The notes under the pieces were generated by a model. The model had not been told where the DNA came from and searched no databases. It saw only the letters and a program-made list of their open reading frames with translations. Source: Streptomyces sp. H27-C3 (GTDB lineage Bacteria > Actinomycetota > Actinomycetes > Streptomycetales > Streptomycetaceae). Taken from it: a stretch of DNA of 64,000 nt. Shown piece by piece: positions 9,071-17,400 of the stretch. Made by a program: the position numbers and the translations under genes. How positions within the stretch are numbered: position 1 is the stretch's first letter; the number at the start of each line of letters is the position of its first letter. The stretch is from positions 62,001 through 126,000 of the forward strand of contig NZ_JASITA010000020.1 of NCBI RefSeq assembly GCF_030063415.1. Direction: 5' to 3'.

Positions 9071-9420
9071 GGTGGGTCTCCCTGAGGGTCGGCCGGCTGA
9101 TGTCCGGCTCGGTGTCCTGCTTGATGTTTTCAACCCTAGGGAGATCGAACGAGCCGGAGAATAGCCTTCCGTCTCAGTAACATGTCCCAACGTCTTGCCG
9201 GATGAAGTTTTCGGCTATATGCGCGTTCGTGCCGGAACGAACATCCTCGATGCGCATCCCTCTCCGTGTTGGTCCTTGGTCATCCCTGGGTGCTATGCGG
9301 GACACCACAGACTAGTCAGCGGGATGTACCTCCATACCCCGGGAGCCATACACACACTGGACGCCGCGGTCGGGCCGGGCCGGGAACGTCACAGCCACCG
9401 AGAGCAGAAGGACAACCGAC
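9071..9420. other. divergent intergenic region, 350 bp
   Basis: The region separates the oxidoreductase (minus) from the truncated dehydrogenase (plus). It must carry promoters for both directions. I see no coding frame and no operator that I can name. Confidence 0.5.
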
Positions 9421-10152
9421 ATGCGACTGCGCTGCGCCATCATCGACGACTTCCAGAACATCGCCACCACCGTCGCCGACTGGAGCCCGCTCGCCGATCG
9501 TGTGGAGCTCAGTGTCTTCACCGAGCACATCACTGGCGAGGACGAACTGGCCGAGCGGCTGAGGGAGTTCGACATCCTGGTAACTCTGCGCGAGCGGGTC
9601 CCGTTCCCGGCGTCGCTGATCGCCCGGTTGCCCCGGCTGAAGCTGCTGGTCGCCTCGGGGATGCGCAACTCGGTGATCGACCTGGCGGCAGCGTCGGATC
9701 ACGGGGTGACGGTGTGCGGCACGCAGAGCTCCTCGACTCCGCCCGTGGAGCTGACCTGGGCGCTGCTGCTGGGCCTTGCCCGGGGCATCGTGGGTGAGAG
9801 CAACGCGCTGCGTGACGAAGGCCCGTGGCAGTCCACGGTCGGGGCGGACCTGCACGGGCGTCGGCTGGGCCTGCTGGGCCTTGGGAAGATCGGCGGCCGG
9901 GTCGCCCGGATCGGGTCGGCCTTCGGCATGGAGGTGACGGCCTGGAGCCAGAATCTCACCAAGGAACGTACCGCCGAGGTGGGTGTGACCCTGGCCACCT
10001 CCAAGGAGGAACTGCTGCGGGAGAGCGACTTCGTATCGGTGCACCTCGAGCTGAGCGAGCGCACCCGCGACCTGCTGGGCGCAGCCGAGCTGGCGCTGAT
10101 GAAGCCGGACGCCTACCTCGTCAACACCTCGCGCGCGGCCATCGTCGACGGG
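9421..10152 (+). pseudogene. D-2-hydroxyacid dehydrogenase, 3'-deleted
   Basis: From ATG 9421 (AAGGA upstream) the frame shows a D-isomer 2-hydroxyacid dehydrogenase: LPRLKLLVASGMRNSVIDL, the nucleotide-binding LHGRRLGLLGLGKIGGRVA and SDFVSVHLELSERTRDLLG, then YLVNTSRAAIVD. Homology ends there at about residue 243, before the catalytic His region and the last ~70 residues. The frame then runs on through the antisense of the NTF2-like and SDR remnants, which is not protein-like. The sequence ATCGTCGAC at 10141-10149 is shared with the end of the NTF2-like remnant and marks the deletion junction. Confidence 0.75.
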
Positions 10153-10562
10153 CGGCATCGCACGGGCGACAGCGAACGTGTCCTCGAACAGGTGAAAACG
10201 GGCGCTCTGCCCCTCGTGGACGACGAGGTGCAGAGCCACCGGAGTGCTGAAGCGACGTCCCGACGACTTGGCCGCGTGACTGAAGCTGCCGAAGATCGCC
10301 ACGTCGGGCCCGTCCACCAGGATGTGGTCGATCGCCGCTTCGCTCTCCCCCTCGACGAAGTGGGGGGCACACGGTGCGGAAGTCGACCGGCACTTCCTCG
10401 CGGCGCGTGCGCGGGCCCGTCCAGGGGAGGTGATCCGCACCGGGTACGAACCAGTCGATCTGCTCGGCGAATACCTCGGCGACGCCGTCCGTGTCCTGCA
10501 CGGCCAGCCTGGACAGGAAACGGTCAATTGTGGCGCGCGACAAGCGCAGTGGTTTCAGACAT
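10141..10562 (-). pseudogene. NTF2-like (SnoaL-type) protein, frameshifted
   Basis: ATG 10562 opens MSETTAL. One base out of frame the sequence continues as SRATIDRFLSRLAVQDTDGV and QIDWFVPGADHLPWTGPRT. A second shift in the C6 run near 10365-10370 leads into FVEGESEAAIDHILVDGPDV and FHLFEDTFAVARAMPPVDD. This is a SnoaL-like NTF2-fold protein of ~135 residues with two frameshifts. Its 3' end meets the truncated dehydrogenase tail to tail. Confidence 0.65.
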
Positions 10563-10664
10563 GAGAACTCTCCAGGAGAAGAAGGGAGGGAAAAGGAAGG
10601 GCAGGGGCTCGCGGCAGACGATGGTGCGCGAGCCATACCGGCCGGACGGTGGTCGGACTCTTGG

Positions 10665-10947
10665 CGGGCGGGATCTCCCATACCCGCGTTGGCGACCACG
10701 GTGTCGAGACGACGGCCGTCCGCACGGATCGTGCCGAAGAGACGGTCGAGGTCGTCGGCCATGGACACGTCGCACTGAGCGGCGACAACGCTGGAGCCGA
10801 TCTCCGACGCGGTGGACTCCAGCTCTGCCGCGCGCCGGCCGGTCAGATGGACGCGGGCTCCGTCGTCGGCGAAACGCTGAGCGATCGCCCGGCCGATCCC
10901 GCTGGAAGCGCCGGTCACCGAGGCAGCCTGCCGGTCATCTGCGCCAT
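10665..10947 (-). pseudogene. short-chain dehydrogenase/reductase, N-terminal fragment
   Basis: ATG 10947 (GGTGAG upstream) gives MAQMTG. After a one-base shift the sequence continues with SVTGASSGIGRAIAQRFADD, the cofactor-binding TGxxxGIG motif, then HLTGRRAAELE, CDVSMADDLDRLFG and VVANAGMGD. Homology ends there, before the catalytic Ser-Tyr-Lys, so about two thirds of the gene is lost. It lies upstream of the NTF2-like remnant, which suggests a former operon. Confidence 0.65.
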
Positions 10948-10965
10948 GATTCTCACCTTCGCGTC

Positions 10966-10982
10966 GTAACAACTACTGTTAC
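10966..10982. promoter_or_regulatory. candidate Rrf2 operator upstream of the SDR remnant
   Basis: GTAACAACTACTGTTAC is an inverted repeat (GTAACA / TGTTAC, spacer of 5) just upstream of the SDR start. A related 17-base site lies upstream of the neighbouring Rrf2 gene at 11474-11490. The shared GTAAC ends suggest one regulator. Confidence 0.4.
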
Positions 10983-10995
10983 ATCGAGGCCGCAT

Positions 10996-11023
10996 AAACC
11001 CCGCACACGCTCGTACGGGGTTT
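10996..11023. terminator. hairpin at the end of the Rrf2 remnant
   Basis: AAACCCCG and CGGGGTTT flank a 12-base loop. The right arm abuts the Rrf2 stop codon on the minus strand. It is a plausible terminator for that gene. Confidence 0.55.
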
Positions 11024-11453
11024 CACCGGGCAGCGAGGGTGCCCTTGAGGACGTCGGCGACGGTCGTAGTCGCCAGCTCCGCCCGCAGGGTCTGATCGAT
11101 GCGGCCGTACACACTCTTCAGGGCGGGCTGAATACCGGCCCCTACAACGCACTCCTGATTGGGCTCCGCCCGGTGCATGCCGAACAGGGAGCCCGATCCG
11201 ATGGCGTCATAGACATCCAGGAGCTGATCTCCTCCAGGCGGCGCGCCAACATCCAGCCGGCCCCGGCACCACGCCGCGAGTTCACCAGCCCCGCCACGCG
11301 CAGCTCACCGAGCAGGCGTCTGATCACCACAGGGTTGGTGCTGGCGCTGTCCGCGATCTGCTCCGAGGTGGCGACCTCGTGTCCGCGGCTCTGATAGAGC
11401 CCCACCCACGCCAGAGCGTGCAGCGCAACGGTCAGCTTGCTGTTCGCACTCAC
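11023..11453 (-). pseudogene. Rrf2-family transcriptional regulator, single frameshift
   Basis: GTG 11453 has AGGAGG upstream. The frame reads MSANSKLTVALHALAWVGLY, TNPVVIRRLLGELRVAGLV and RRGAGAGW, the winged helix of Rrf2 proteins. After EEIS a one-base loss near 11225 shifts the frame; the sequence resumes as LLDVYDAIGSGSLFGMHRAE and ends VADVLKGTLAAR at the TGA 11023-11025. All family regions are present across the shift, so one base restores a full ~143-residue protein. Only one Cys is visible in the effector part, so it may not carry an iron-sulfur cluster. Confidence 0.75.
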
Positions 11454-11473
11454 GGACCACCTCCTGGACAGTC

Positions 11474-11490
11474 GTTACACTTCCAGTTAC
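11474..11490. promoter_or_regulatory. candidate Rrf2 autoregulatory site
   Basis: On the minus strand the sequence is GTAACTGGAAGTGTAAC, 17 bases long and sharing 11 positions with the site at 10966-10982. It lies about 20 bases upstream of the Rrf2 start codon. Confidence 0.35.
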
Positions 11491-11545
11491 GTCAGGTGTG
11501 CGCCATTCGGGGCGCCGACTCACCGAGCCTCCCACGCCCCCGAAC

Positions 11546-11600
11546 GCGTTGAGGGCCCCGACCGGATGCACTGGGATGCACTGGTCGGGGCCCTCAACGC
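11546..11600. terminator. strong hairpin terminator of the SCO5918-like gene
   Basis: Perfect 18-base arms, at 11546-11563 and 11583-11600, flank a 19-base loop that itself contains a repeated GGATGCACT-like word. It lies 30 bases after the stop of the minus-strand SCO5918-like gene. Confidence 0.75.
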
Positions 11601-11630
11601 TGTCTCGCCTCGGCTGAGACTTTCTCCCGG

Positions 11631-11939
11631 TTACGCCGGTGCCGGCGCGCCGAGCAGGGCCGACGCCGCCTCGAGCGGGGCCGGCTCAACGGCGGGGGCA
11701 ACCTCGGCGGCCGCGCGGCAGGTGAAGCCGAGGCGCGTCAGCGCCCTGGTCACCTCACTGGCAGTGAAGTCGCGGCGGTCCTGCCGGGTGATGACTTCGC
11801 CTACTTGCTTGACGGGGTAGTGCCGACGGCCGATGATCACGGACTCACCCTCGATGGGTTCGGGCTTGATGCCCTTCATCGACTCCTGCACGCCGGCCTT
11901 GACCAGATCGAAGGGGAAACGGGCGATGACGCAGCGCAT
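11631..11939 (-). CDS. SCO5918-like conserved protein
   Basis: A 102-residue cytoplasmic protein beginning MRCVIARFPFDLVKAGVQES and continuing GESVIIGRRHYPVKQVGEVI and TRQDRRDFTASEVTRAL. It resembles the streptomycete SCO5918 family. GAGG precedes the ATG. The last ~25 residues are Ala/Pro-rich. In other streptomycetes such genes lie near a DEAD-box RNA helicase and a cold-shock gene. Here a helicase remnant and an intact cold-shock gene lie just upstream, supporting a link with RNA metabolism in the cold. Biochemical function is unknown. Confidence 0.75.
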   Translation of the reverse strand: MRCVIARFPFDLVKAGVQESMKGIKPEPIEGESVIIGRRHYPVKQVGEVITRQDRRDFTASEVTRALTRLGFTCRAAAEVAPAVEPAPLEAASALLGAPAPA

Positions 11940-12049
11940 AATGCCTCAGCAGGGTTGAGGGGACAGGCAAAAGGGTATCGGCCGATGGGGGACCGACACT
12001 TACGTTAGTCCTACACGGCCGCTCCCAGAAGGGTCTACGGCTAGCAGGT

Positions 12050-12250
12050 TCCGGGCACCGCGCGGGAATGCGAGTCCGTACGACGTGTCCGAGCGGGACG
12101 ACAGCGTCCCCGTGACCACGCTGTCCGACTCACCAGCACGGGCCGTACGGCCGCCACGATGCAGGTAGTTCTTGTGGCCACCGGTCCGGTCGCGCCACGG
12201 CTGGGGCTTGCCGCCGTGCAGCGGGGCGACTCGTGCACCGCTGCTCAGCG
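12050..12250 (-). pseudogene. DEAD-box RNA helicase remnant
   Basis: The minus strand shows GARVAPLHGGKPQPWRDR, matching the start of the helicase C-terminal domain. It is followed immediately by GHKNYLHRGGRTARAGES, which is motif VI with the HRxGRTARAG signature, and SVVTGTLSS. The segment between motif IV and motif VI, including the ARGID-type motif V, is deleted, and no N-terminal RecA domain is present. The remnant sits between the SCO5918-like and cold-shock genes, where an intact helicase is expected. Confidence 0.6.
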
Positions 12251-12619
12251 GGCACATCTCAGGTCCACGACGGCGTTGTTCGTGTGAGCTGTGCGGTTCA
12301 CGCGGAACCCTCCTCGATACGACACGTCCCCAGGAAGTACCGGCGCGACTGGACAGCACGGGGATCCGTAGGAACGAGCCGAGGTGAAGATCAAATCGCA
12401 GCCGGGCCGACGGGGCCGTCCGGGGCCAGATGCGTCGAGAAACGATCGACACGCCCGAGCAGGGGCCGGAAATGCCGGATCACAGGGCTCGGGCGGACTT
12501 GCGTCCGGAGCCATGGGCGGAGCGCCCGCCGTACGGTGGAGCGACCAGCGCACAGTCAACTGGCGTCGCTCGCGCAACGTACACGACGCGATAGGCGGAC
12601 AGGCGCTGGAGAAAGCAAC
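12251..12619. other. region without a recognisable gene, 369 bp
   Basis: Open frames exist in several phases but none shows homology or a convincing start. The region is probably decayed helicase sequence and the 3' flank of the cold-shock gene. Confidence 0.5.
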
Positions 12620-12657
12620 GAGCTGGGGCCCGCACCCCAAGGTGCGGGCCCCAGCTC
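12620..12657. terminator. strong hairpin terminator of the cold-shock gene
   Basis: Perfect 17-base arms, at 12620-12636 and 12641-12657, surround a 4-base loop (CCAA). It lies 17 bases after the minus-strand cold-shock stop codon. Confidence 0.85.
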
Positions 12658-12674
12658 CGTCGTACGCTTGAGCG

Positions 12675-12878
12675 TCAGGCGGGAACGATGTTCTCCGCCT
12701 GCGGGCCCTTCTGGCCCTGCGTGACGTCGAAGTTCACCTTCTGGCCCTCCTGCAGCTCGCGGAAGCCCTGGGCTGCGATGTTCGAGTAGTGGGCGAAGAC
12801 GTCAGCGCCGCCACCCTCCTGCTCGATGAAGCCGAAACCCTTTTCCGCGTTGAACCACTTCACGGTGCCAGTAGCCAT
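12675..12878 (-). CDS. cold-shock protein (CspA family)
   Basis: A 67-residue single cold-shock domain: MATGTVKWFNAEKGFGFIEQ with the RNP1 motif KGFGFI, then DVFAHYSNI with RNP2-like VFAHY, ending PQAENIVPA. It binds single-stranded RNA and DNA and acts as an RNA chaperone. AAGGAG lies 9 bases before the ATG. About 250 bases upstream (12879-13138) contain no gene and may hold a long leader, as in many csp genes. A strong terminator follows. Confidence 0.97.
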   Translation of the reverse strand: MATGTVKWFNAEKGFGFIEQEGGGADVFAHYSNIAAQGFRELQEGQKVNFDVTQGQKGPQAENIVPA

Positions 12879-13138
12879 GTCATATCTCCTTCGGGGCAAT
12901 GCCCAGGGCTCGCACTGTGCGAGCCTCGAGTCGCCGCAATGATCGCCCCGACCGGAAACCAACTCCGGCACACAAAAATGCACCTACCGGCATTGGGGGC
13001 CGGTAAATGCACTTGAAGTCTTTGGGAACCACAACTGCAACTGAGATCAACACTAGCACGGGGAATGGGTCAAGTGTGGAAAGTGACGCCACTCCTTCCG
13101 ACAGCACATAACCTTCACCGCGCATTTCGCTAATTTCT

Positions 13139-13494
13139 GTGCCTGCCGCAATAGGTATTCACTTGCGTGGACCGCAGCGTCTGACCGCGCAGCGAGTTCC
13201 CGCAGTCACGACGCGGGGCGCGCGGGCCGCGCGGACACGGCGCACACCGGCCCCAGTGCGCCGGGCGCGCCACCGTTGCCGCGCGTCCTCGCGCTCGTAC
13301 GCCGCCACCTGCGAGCCGGCACCGAGGCCCGCGATACGGTGTGGACACCCACGTGCCAGGGGCCTCGCCCTCGCCGAGGGATATCTGCCCGGGCCCTCAC
13401 CTGCCGACGACTGCACCTGGTGCCTGCCCGGCGGTCCCGTGGCCGGGCAGGGATACCCGGGCGCTGAGTCCCCCGCCGGGGTTGGGGGGCCGGG
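13139..13494. other. region without a supported gene, 356 bp
   Basis: A plus-strand frame is open throughout but its Arg-rich composition and lack of a start signal argue against a real protein. I see nothing nameable here. Confidence 0.4.
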
Positions 13495-13499
13495 TCAGG

Positions 13500-13645
13500 T
13501 CGCCGTGGTGGACGCCCCGACGATGCCGGCGACGATGGCAAGGCAGCTGGCGGAGTTCCCCGGCGGTCACGTCGGCTACGCGAAATGGCCGGCTGAATTC
13601 GTGGGCCGCCTCGTCGACATGTTCGCCCCCAGGCCGGGAGCGCAT
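13500..13645 (+). pseudogene. alpha/beta hydrolase, C-terminal remnant
   Basis: The plus frame reads APTMPATMARQLAEFPGGHV and GYAKWPAEFVGRLVDMF. The GGHVGY segment carrying the catalytic-type His and the following helix match the C-terminus of alpha/beta-fold hydrolases. No N-terminal part with a nucleophile elbow is present. It lies just upstream of the phosphotransferase gene. Confidence 0.4.
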
Positions 13646-13695
13646 CCCAGCGGCGATCCGGGCCGCGTCACCGCACGGAGTTGAGGATTGCGTCC

Positions 13696-14694
13696 ATGGA
13701 CAGTCTCGTGATCAATGAAAGTCTCGTTCGAACCCTTCTGCATGAGCAGCACCCGGACGTTGCCGGACTGCCCCTTCGGCAGGTGCCCGGTGGCTGGGAC
13801 AACCAACTGTGGCGACTCGGGGACGACTTGGCCGTCCGTCTGCCTCGCACGCCACGCGCCCCGTCACTGCTGCGACAGGAGCAGAAGTGGCTGCCCGTTC
13901 TGGCGCCGCGCCTCCCGCTCCCCGTACCGACCCCCGTGCGCATCGGTGAACCGTCCGCGCACTTCCCGAGCCCCTGGAGCATCGCGACATGGGTTCCCGG
14001 CGAACCGGGCGACCGCGCTCCAATGAGCCGCGCCCACCATGCGGCCGACACCTTGGCGGGATTCCTCAGATCTCTCCATCACGAGGCACCCGCGGGTGCG
14101 CCGGCCAATCCGAATCGCGGTGTTCCTCTCGACAGGCTCACGCAGGAGTTTGATCGCCGCCTCCGGGCCGTCACCTCCAGCGGCGTCGCCGCGGACGTCC
14201 GAGGCATATGGGACGAGGCCGTATCGGCTCCCACCTGGGAAGGTCCACCCGTATGGCTGCACGGTGACCTGCATCCGGCCAATTTCGTCGTCTCGGCCGG
14301 GACGCTCTCAGGCGTGATCGACTTCGGTGAACTCTGCGCCGGCGATCCGGCGACGGATCTCGCGGCCGCGTGGCTGCTCCTGCCTGCAGGCGCGGCCCCA
14401 CGATTCTTCGACGCGTACGAGGACGTGCGCGCAGACGTGGACACAGACGTGGACACAGATGCGGGCCATGCCGGGAGCCCAGGCCCAGCTACAGACCAGC
14501 GCATGAACCTGGACGCGGCGATCCGGCGCGCGCGGGGGTGGGCCGCCCTGCGCGCAGTTTCCCTCATCGGAATTGGGCAGGCCTGGGAGAGGGGTCTCCC
14601 CGGTGGCCAGCCCACCTGGGGACTCGCAGGCCGAACGGCCCTCGCCCGTGTGCTGGCACCCCCACACAAAATGGTGATCACCCGCCGCGCGTGA
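13696..14694 (+). CDS. aminoglycoside phosphotransferase-family (APH) protein
   Basis: A 332-residue kinase-like protein. The N-lobe contains GGWDNQLWRLGDDLAVRLPR with the ATP-contacting Lys replaced by Arg, as often in this family. The catalytic loop HGDLHPANF begins at H189, and the metal-binding IDFGELCAGDPATDLAAAW follows. The substrate could be an aminoglycoside or another small hydroxylated molecule and cannot be inferred. An Asp/Thr/Val repeat near residues 245-260 (VDTDVDTD) is unusual. The ATG at 13696 is preceded by GAGG at 10 bases. It converges on the graspetide maturase gene. Confidence 0.85.
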   Translation: MDSLVINESLVRTLLHEQHPDVAGLPLRQVPGGWDNQLWRLGDDLAVRLPRTPRAPSLLRQEQKWLPVLAPRLPLPVPTPVRIGEPSAHFPSPWSIATWVPGEPGDRAPMSRAHHAADTLAGFLRSLHHEAPAGAPANPNRGVPLDRLTQEFDRRLRAVTSSGVAADVRGIWDEAVSAPTWEGPPVWLHGDLHPANFVVSAGTLSGVIDFGELCAGDPATDLAAAWLLLPAGAAPRFFDAYEDVRADVDTDVDTDAGHAGSPGPATDQRMNLDAAIRRARGWAALRAVSLIGIGQAWERGLPGGQPTWGLAGRTALARVLAPPHKMVITRRA

Positions 14695-14744
14695 GCCCCT
14701 GACGCATCCGGGCCTCGTCACATACCGCCGCTGTGCACAGCGCT

Positions 14745-15675
14745 TTACGCCATTGAGGAGACGGCCAGCCAGGGGGCGACGGTCGCCGCGATCGGCTGGC
14801 CGGTCTCCAACTCGATGAAGCCGAACTGACCCCCTGATCGCACTCCAGGAACCACCACACCCCGTCGGCGTCCTCGGCGAAGTCGAAAGCTCCGCAGGCG
14901 AGACCAGGAAGGCCGGTGTACTCGTGGGCGGCCCGGCTGATGCGGTGCGGCACCGCGACAGCCTCCCAGACATGGCCGGTGTCGCCGTAGCGCCCGTCCA
15001 CCTGGCCGGATGCCGCGATCTTCCGCGCGGCGAACAGGTTCCCGCCGACGAACGTCAGCCGGATGTCCGCCCGTTTTGTGATGTATTGCTGAAGGAGGGT
15101 GGGGCGGCCGCGACACCGGCGAAGTCCGTCTCTGGGCCGATGCGGGTGGTGGGCAGGATGACCGGCGGGTCTCCGGGCGGCGGGCCCGAGGCGGCCTCCA
15201 CCACGACATCCCGGTACTGCGCCGCGAACGCGCGCGCCACCCGCGGGAAAGTGGTGACGAGCGTGGCGGGCACGGCGAAGCCGCTGCGGTGGGCGATACG
15301 CAACTGCCAAGGCTTGCAGCGTGCCTGCGTGGCCATGGACGGATGGTTCATCCAACGAGCCTCGGTGGAGAGCAGCATCCCGTACAGGGCCTGTCCGGTC
15401 TCACGTGTGAGCCAGGGCGACGACTCGGGAGCATGTGCGGCGGGCTCGCCCGGCCTGCGCACCCATATCGGGCGCAGGCTGTCCATGCTCAGCAGGCGGC
15501 CGTCCGTGGCGAGGAAACCATGAAGGTCCCCCTGGAGATATTCGGCCGACAGATCGGCCTCTTCGGGGAGATCCGCGGGATCGAAGCGCAACAGCGGGAC
15601 ATCCCGCTCATGCAACCCGGCCACCACCATGTCCGCCGCCACATCCTGACGGCAGGTCAGGATCGGCACAGTCAT
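14745..15675 (-). pseudogene. tgmB: graspetide ATP-grasp maturase (SAV_5884/TgmB-type), two frameshifts
   Basis: ATG 15675 opens MTVPILTCRQDVAADMVVAG. It includes LRPIWVRRPGEP and WMNHPSMATQARCKPWQLRI, typical of maturases that form side-chain ester or amide links on RiPP precursors. A one-base loss near 15099 separates it from TLLQQYITKRADIRLTFVGG and ARKIAASGQVDGRYGD. A second near 14830 separates ECDQG from GQFGFIELETGQPIAATVAP. Adding one base at each site restores ~310 residues of an ATP-grasp enzyme with a complete domain. The gene lies 15 bases after the precursor gene and is clearly in operon with it. No companion methyltransferase is seen. Confidence 0.75.
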
Positions 15676-15690
15676 CGCTGTCCCGGCCGT

Positions 15691-15881
15691 TCAGTCGTCG
15701 AAGTGCGTCTTGGAACCGGCGGTGGACGTGGTGGTTCCGGTCGCCCGCAACACCGCCCGGTCCGTGATGGCGGAAGCCCGTCGGTGAGGACGTTCAGCTG
15801 AAGGGAGGAGTCGTATGTGTACGGAATGTCGCCCGCGGAATTCTCAGCCGGAATTGCGTACTTCAACACGAACGGTCGCAT
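15691..15881 (-). pseudogene. tgmA: graspetide precursor peptide (TgmA-type), frameshifted before the core
   Basis: ATG 15881 has GGAGGAG upstream. The leader reads MRPFVLKYAIPAENS then PYTYDSSLQLNVLTDG, the conserved N-terminus of precursors modified by ATP-grasp ligases. One base is missing near 15775-15785; in the shifted frame the C-terminus is AITDRAVLRATG followed by TTTSTAGSKTHFDD and a stop at 15691. This Thr/Ser-rich and Asp-ending tail is the expected core with ester donors and acceptors. With the base restored the peptide is 63 residues. As written, the core is out of frame. Confidence 0.75.
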
Positions 15882-16196
15882 GACTCTCCTCCGCACACCG
15901 TGGGAACCTTTGCCCCACGCGCAACAGTACGTAGCAAACACGTAAAGGTCTCGACACGTTCCGTCACACGACTTCCTCCGGAGGTGAAGACCGTCACATT
16001 GCCTCCCTCCGCCGGGCCCACCTCTGGGCCGCCAGTGGTGCGAGTCCCGGACACCGAACCCCGCCAAGTCGTGGCTCCTACCGCTCTTCTCCCGCTGTAC
16101 AGCACGCTCGGCGGAGATACCTGCCCGTCGCGCGCCGCCGGGGACATCTCTGTCGGCACCTGACAGATCACCGAAGAACGGGCAGGATCAACTGTC
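15882..16196. other. divergent intergenic region, 315 bp
   Basis: The region lies between the graspetide precursor (minus) and a small gene (plus). No protein-like frame is visible. It should contain both promoters. Confidence 0.5.
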
Positions 16197-16391
16197 ATGA
16201 GTACTGCAGAGATATCCGAGCATCCGCCGATCTACGACCGCTTGATTCAGGAGCGCGGCGACGTCCCCGCCGAGACCCGCGAGGCGGCCGAGCAGGCCAA
16301 GCACCGGATGCAGCAGGCCCTGGACTGGAGCAGCGTGCACCCTGCCATGCGGGAGAGCGGGGACGGGCGCACCTTCTCCGCTTTCGGCTGA
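16197..16391 (+). CDS. small conserved-looking protein, 64 aa
   Basis: The peptide is hydrophilic and mostly helical: SEHPPIYDRLIQERGDVPAE, TREAAEQAKHRMQQAL and WSSVHPAMRE. AGGA lies ~10 bases before the ATG. It has no signal peptide or membrane segment. The function is unknown. It faces away from the graspetide genes. Confidence 0.6.
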   Translation: MSTAEISEHPPIYDRLIQERGDVPAETREAAEQAKHRMQQALDWSSVHPAMRESGDGRTFSAFG

Positions 16392-16677
16392 GACGCTCGA
16401 TGGAACGTTGACGCCTTCCGACGCGGTTACGGCGTCCCACACAGTCGGGAACTCGCCCGGCTCGGCCAGGCCCCCCGAGGCCCTGGTCGAGCCGGGCGAA
16501 GCTGTGTGCGGCTCGACGGCCCGCGCGGCGTCGCATCCGTAGCCCCAGTCGGCCGGACGGGACCAATCCCCCGGCGCCTTCGCACCGAATAGGGAGTAGC
16601 AAACCAATGCATAGGTGGATCAGCGAGGCCATTTCGCCTGCTCCTCCCCGGGCACTCCCTATCGCAGGAGGCCGAAC

Positions 16678-17286
16678 ATGGCTGCAAGCCATTCTCTACG
16701 GGCGCAGGTAGGACGCGGCCCGCGCGTTCATCTCGACGAACATCTCCCCGTTGATCATCACCTCAGCCGCGTCTACCGCCGGGGCGCCGGCCTGATGGGG
16801 TTGTTCTTGCTGGCCTTCGGGGTCCTTGGCCTGATCGACCGCATCGGCTTCTTCAGCACCGGAGGCGACACCGTCGCGGGACTGAACACCAACGGCGCCC
16901 TCAGCGTGCTGTCCGTCGTCATCGGAGGAGCGCTTCTCGCGGGCGCGTTCGTCGGGGGCAACACCGCGTCGGCGGTGAACATGGTGCTCGGGTCGGCCTT
17001 CATCCTCAGCGGGTTCGCCAACCTCGCCCTGCTGGAGACGGATTACAACTTCCTGGCCTTCCGCATGCAGAACGTCCTGTTCAGCTTCGTACTCGGCCTA
17101 CTGCTGATGACCTTCGGCATGTACGGCAGAGTCACTGGCAGCCTCCCGCACGACAACCCGTACTGGCTGGCGCGGCACACCGGACCGGATGACGCCGTCC
17201 ATAACCGGAAGGCGCTGTCCGGCCCGACCGCCCCGGAGCAGCCGGCACGGTCGGGGAGTCCGCAGAGCGTGCGGCCCGGCCAGTGA
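16678..17286 (+). CDS. DUF4383-family membrane protein
   Basis: A 202-residue protein with a hydrophilic N-terminus and four membrane helices: GLMGLFLLAFGVLGLIDRIG, SVLSVVIGGALLAGAFVGG, AVNMVLGSAFILSGFANLAL and VLFSFVLGLLLMTFGMYGRV, with LLETDYNFLAF between the last two. This layout is typical of DUF4383. GGAGG precedes ATG 16678, which is preferred over the earlier start in the same frame. Function unknown. A hairpin follows. Confidence 0.85.
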   Translation: MAASHSLRAQVGRGPRVHLDEHLPVDHHLSRVYRRGAGLMGLFLLAFGVLGLIDRIGFFSTGGDTVAGLNTNGALSVLSVVIGGALLAGAFVGGNTASAVNMVLGSAFILSGFANLALLETDYNFLAFRMQNVLFSFVLGLLLMTFGMYGRVTGSLPHDNPYWLARHTGPDDAVHNRKALSGPTAPEQPARSGSPQSVRPGQ

Positions 17287-17304
17287 CCCTCCGCGGCGAG
17301 TCGC

Positions 17305-17334
17305 GTCACCTGCCCGGGGAGCCAGGCAGGTGAC
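17305..17334. terminator. hairpin after the DUF4383 gene
   Basis: GTCACCTGCC and GGCAGGTGAC form 10-base perfect arms with a 10-base loop. It lies between the convergent DUF4383 and SRPBCC genes. Confidence 0.65.
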
Positions 17335-17400
17335 GTACGCACGGGAGGGCCAACCGCCCGCCCTAGCCCGGCGCGGGCCGGGGCTCCGGAGGGCCCTGCC

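Noticed and set aside
10153..11394. Continuation of the dehydrogenase frame to 657 codons
   Set aside because: It is antisense to the NTF2-like, SDR and Rrf2 remnants, which show clear homology on the minus strand.
12384..12671. 95-codon plus frame overlapping the cold-shock terminator
   Set aside because: It has no homology and runs through a perfect hairpin terminator of the opposite gene.
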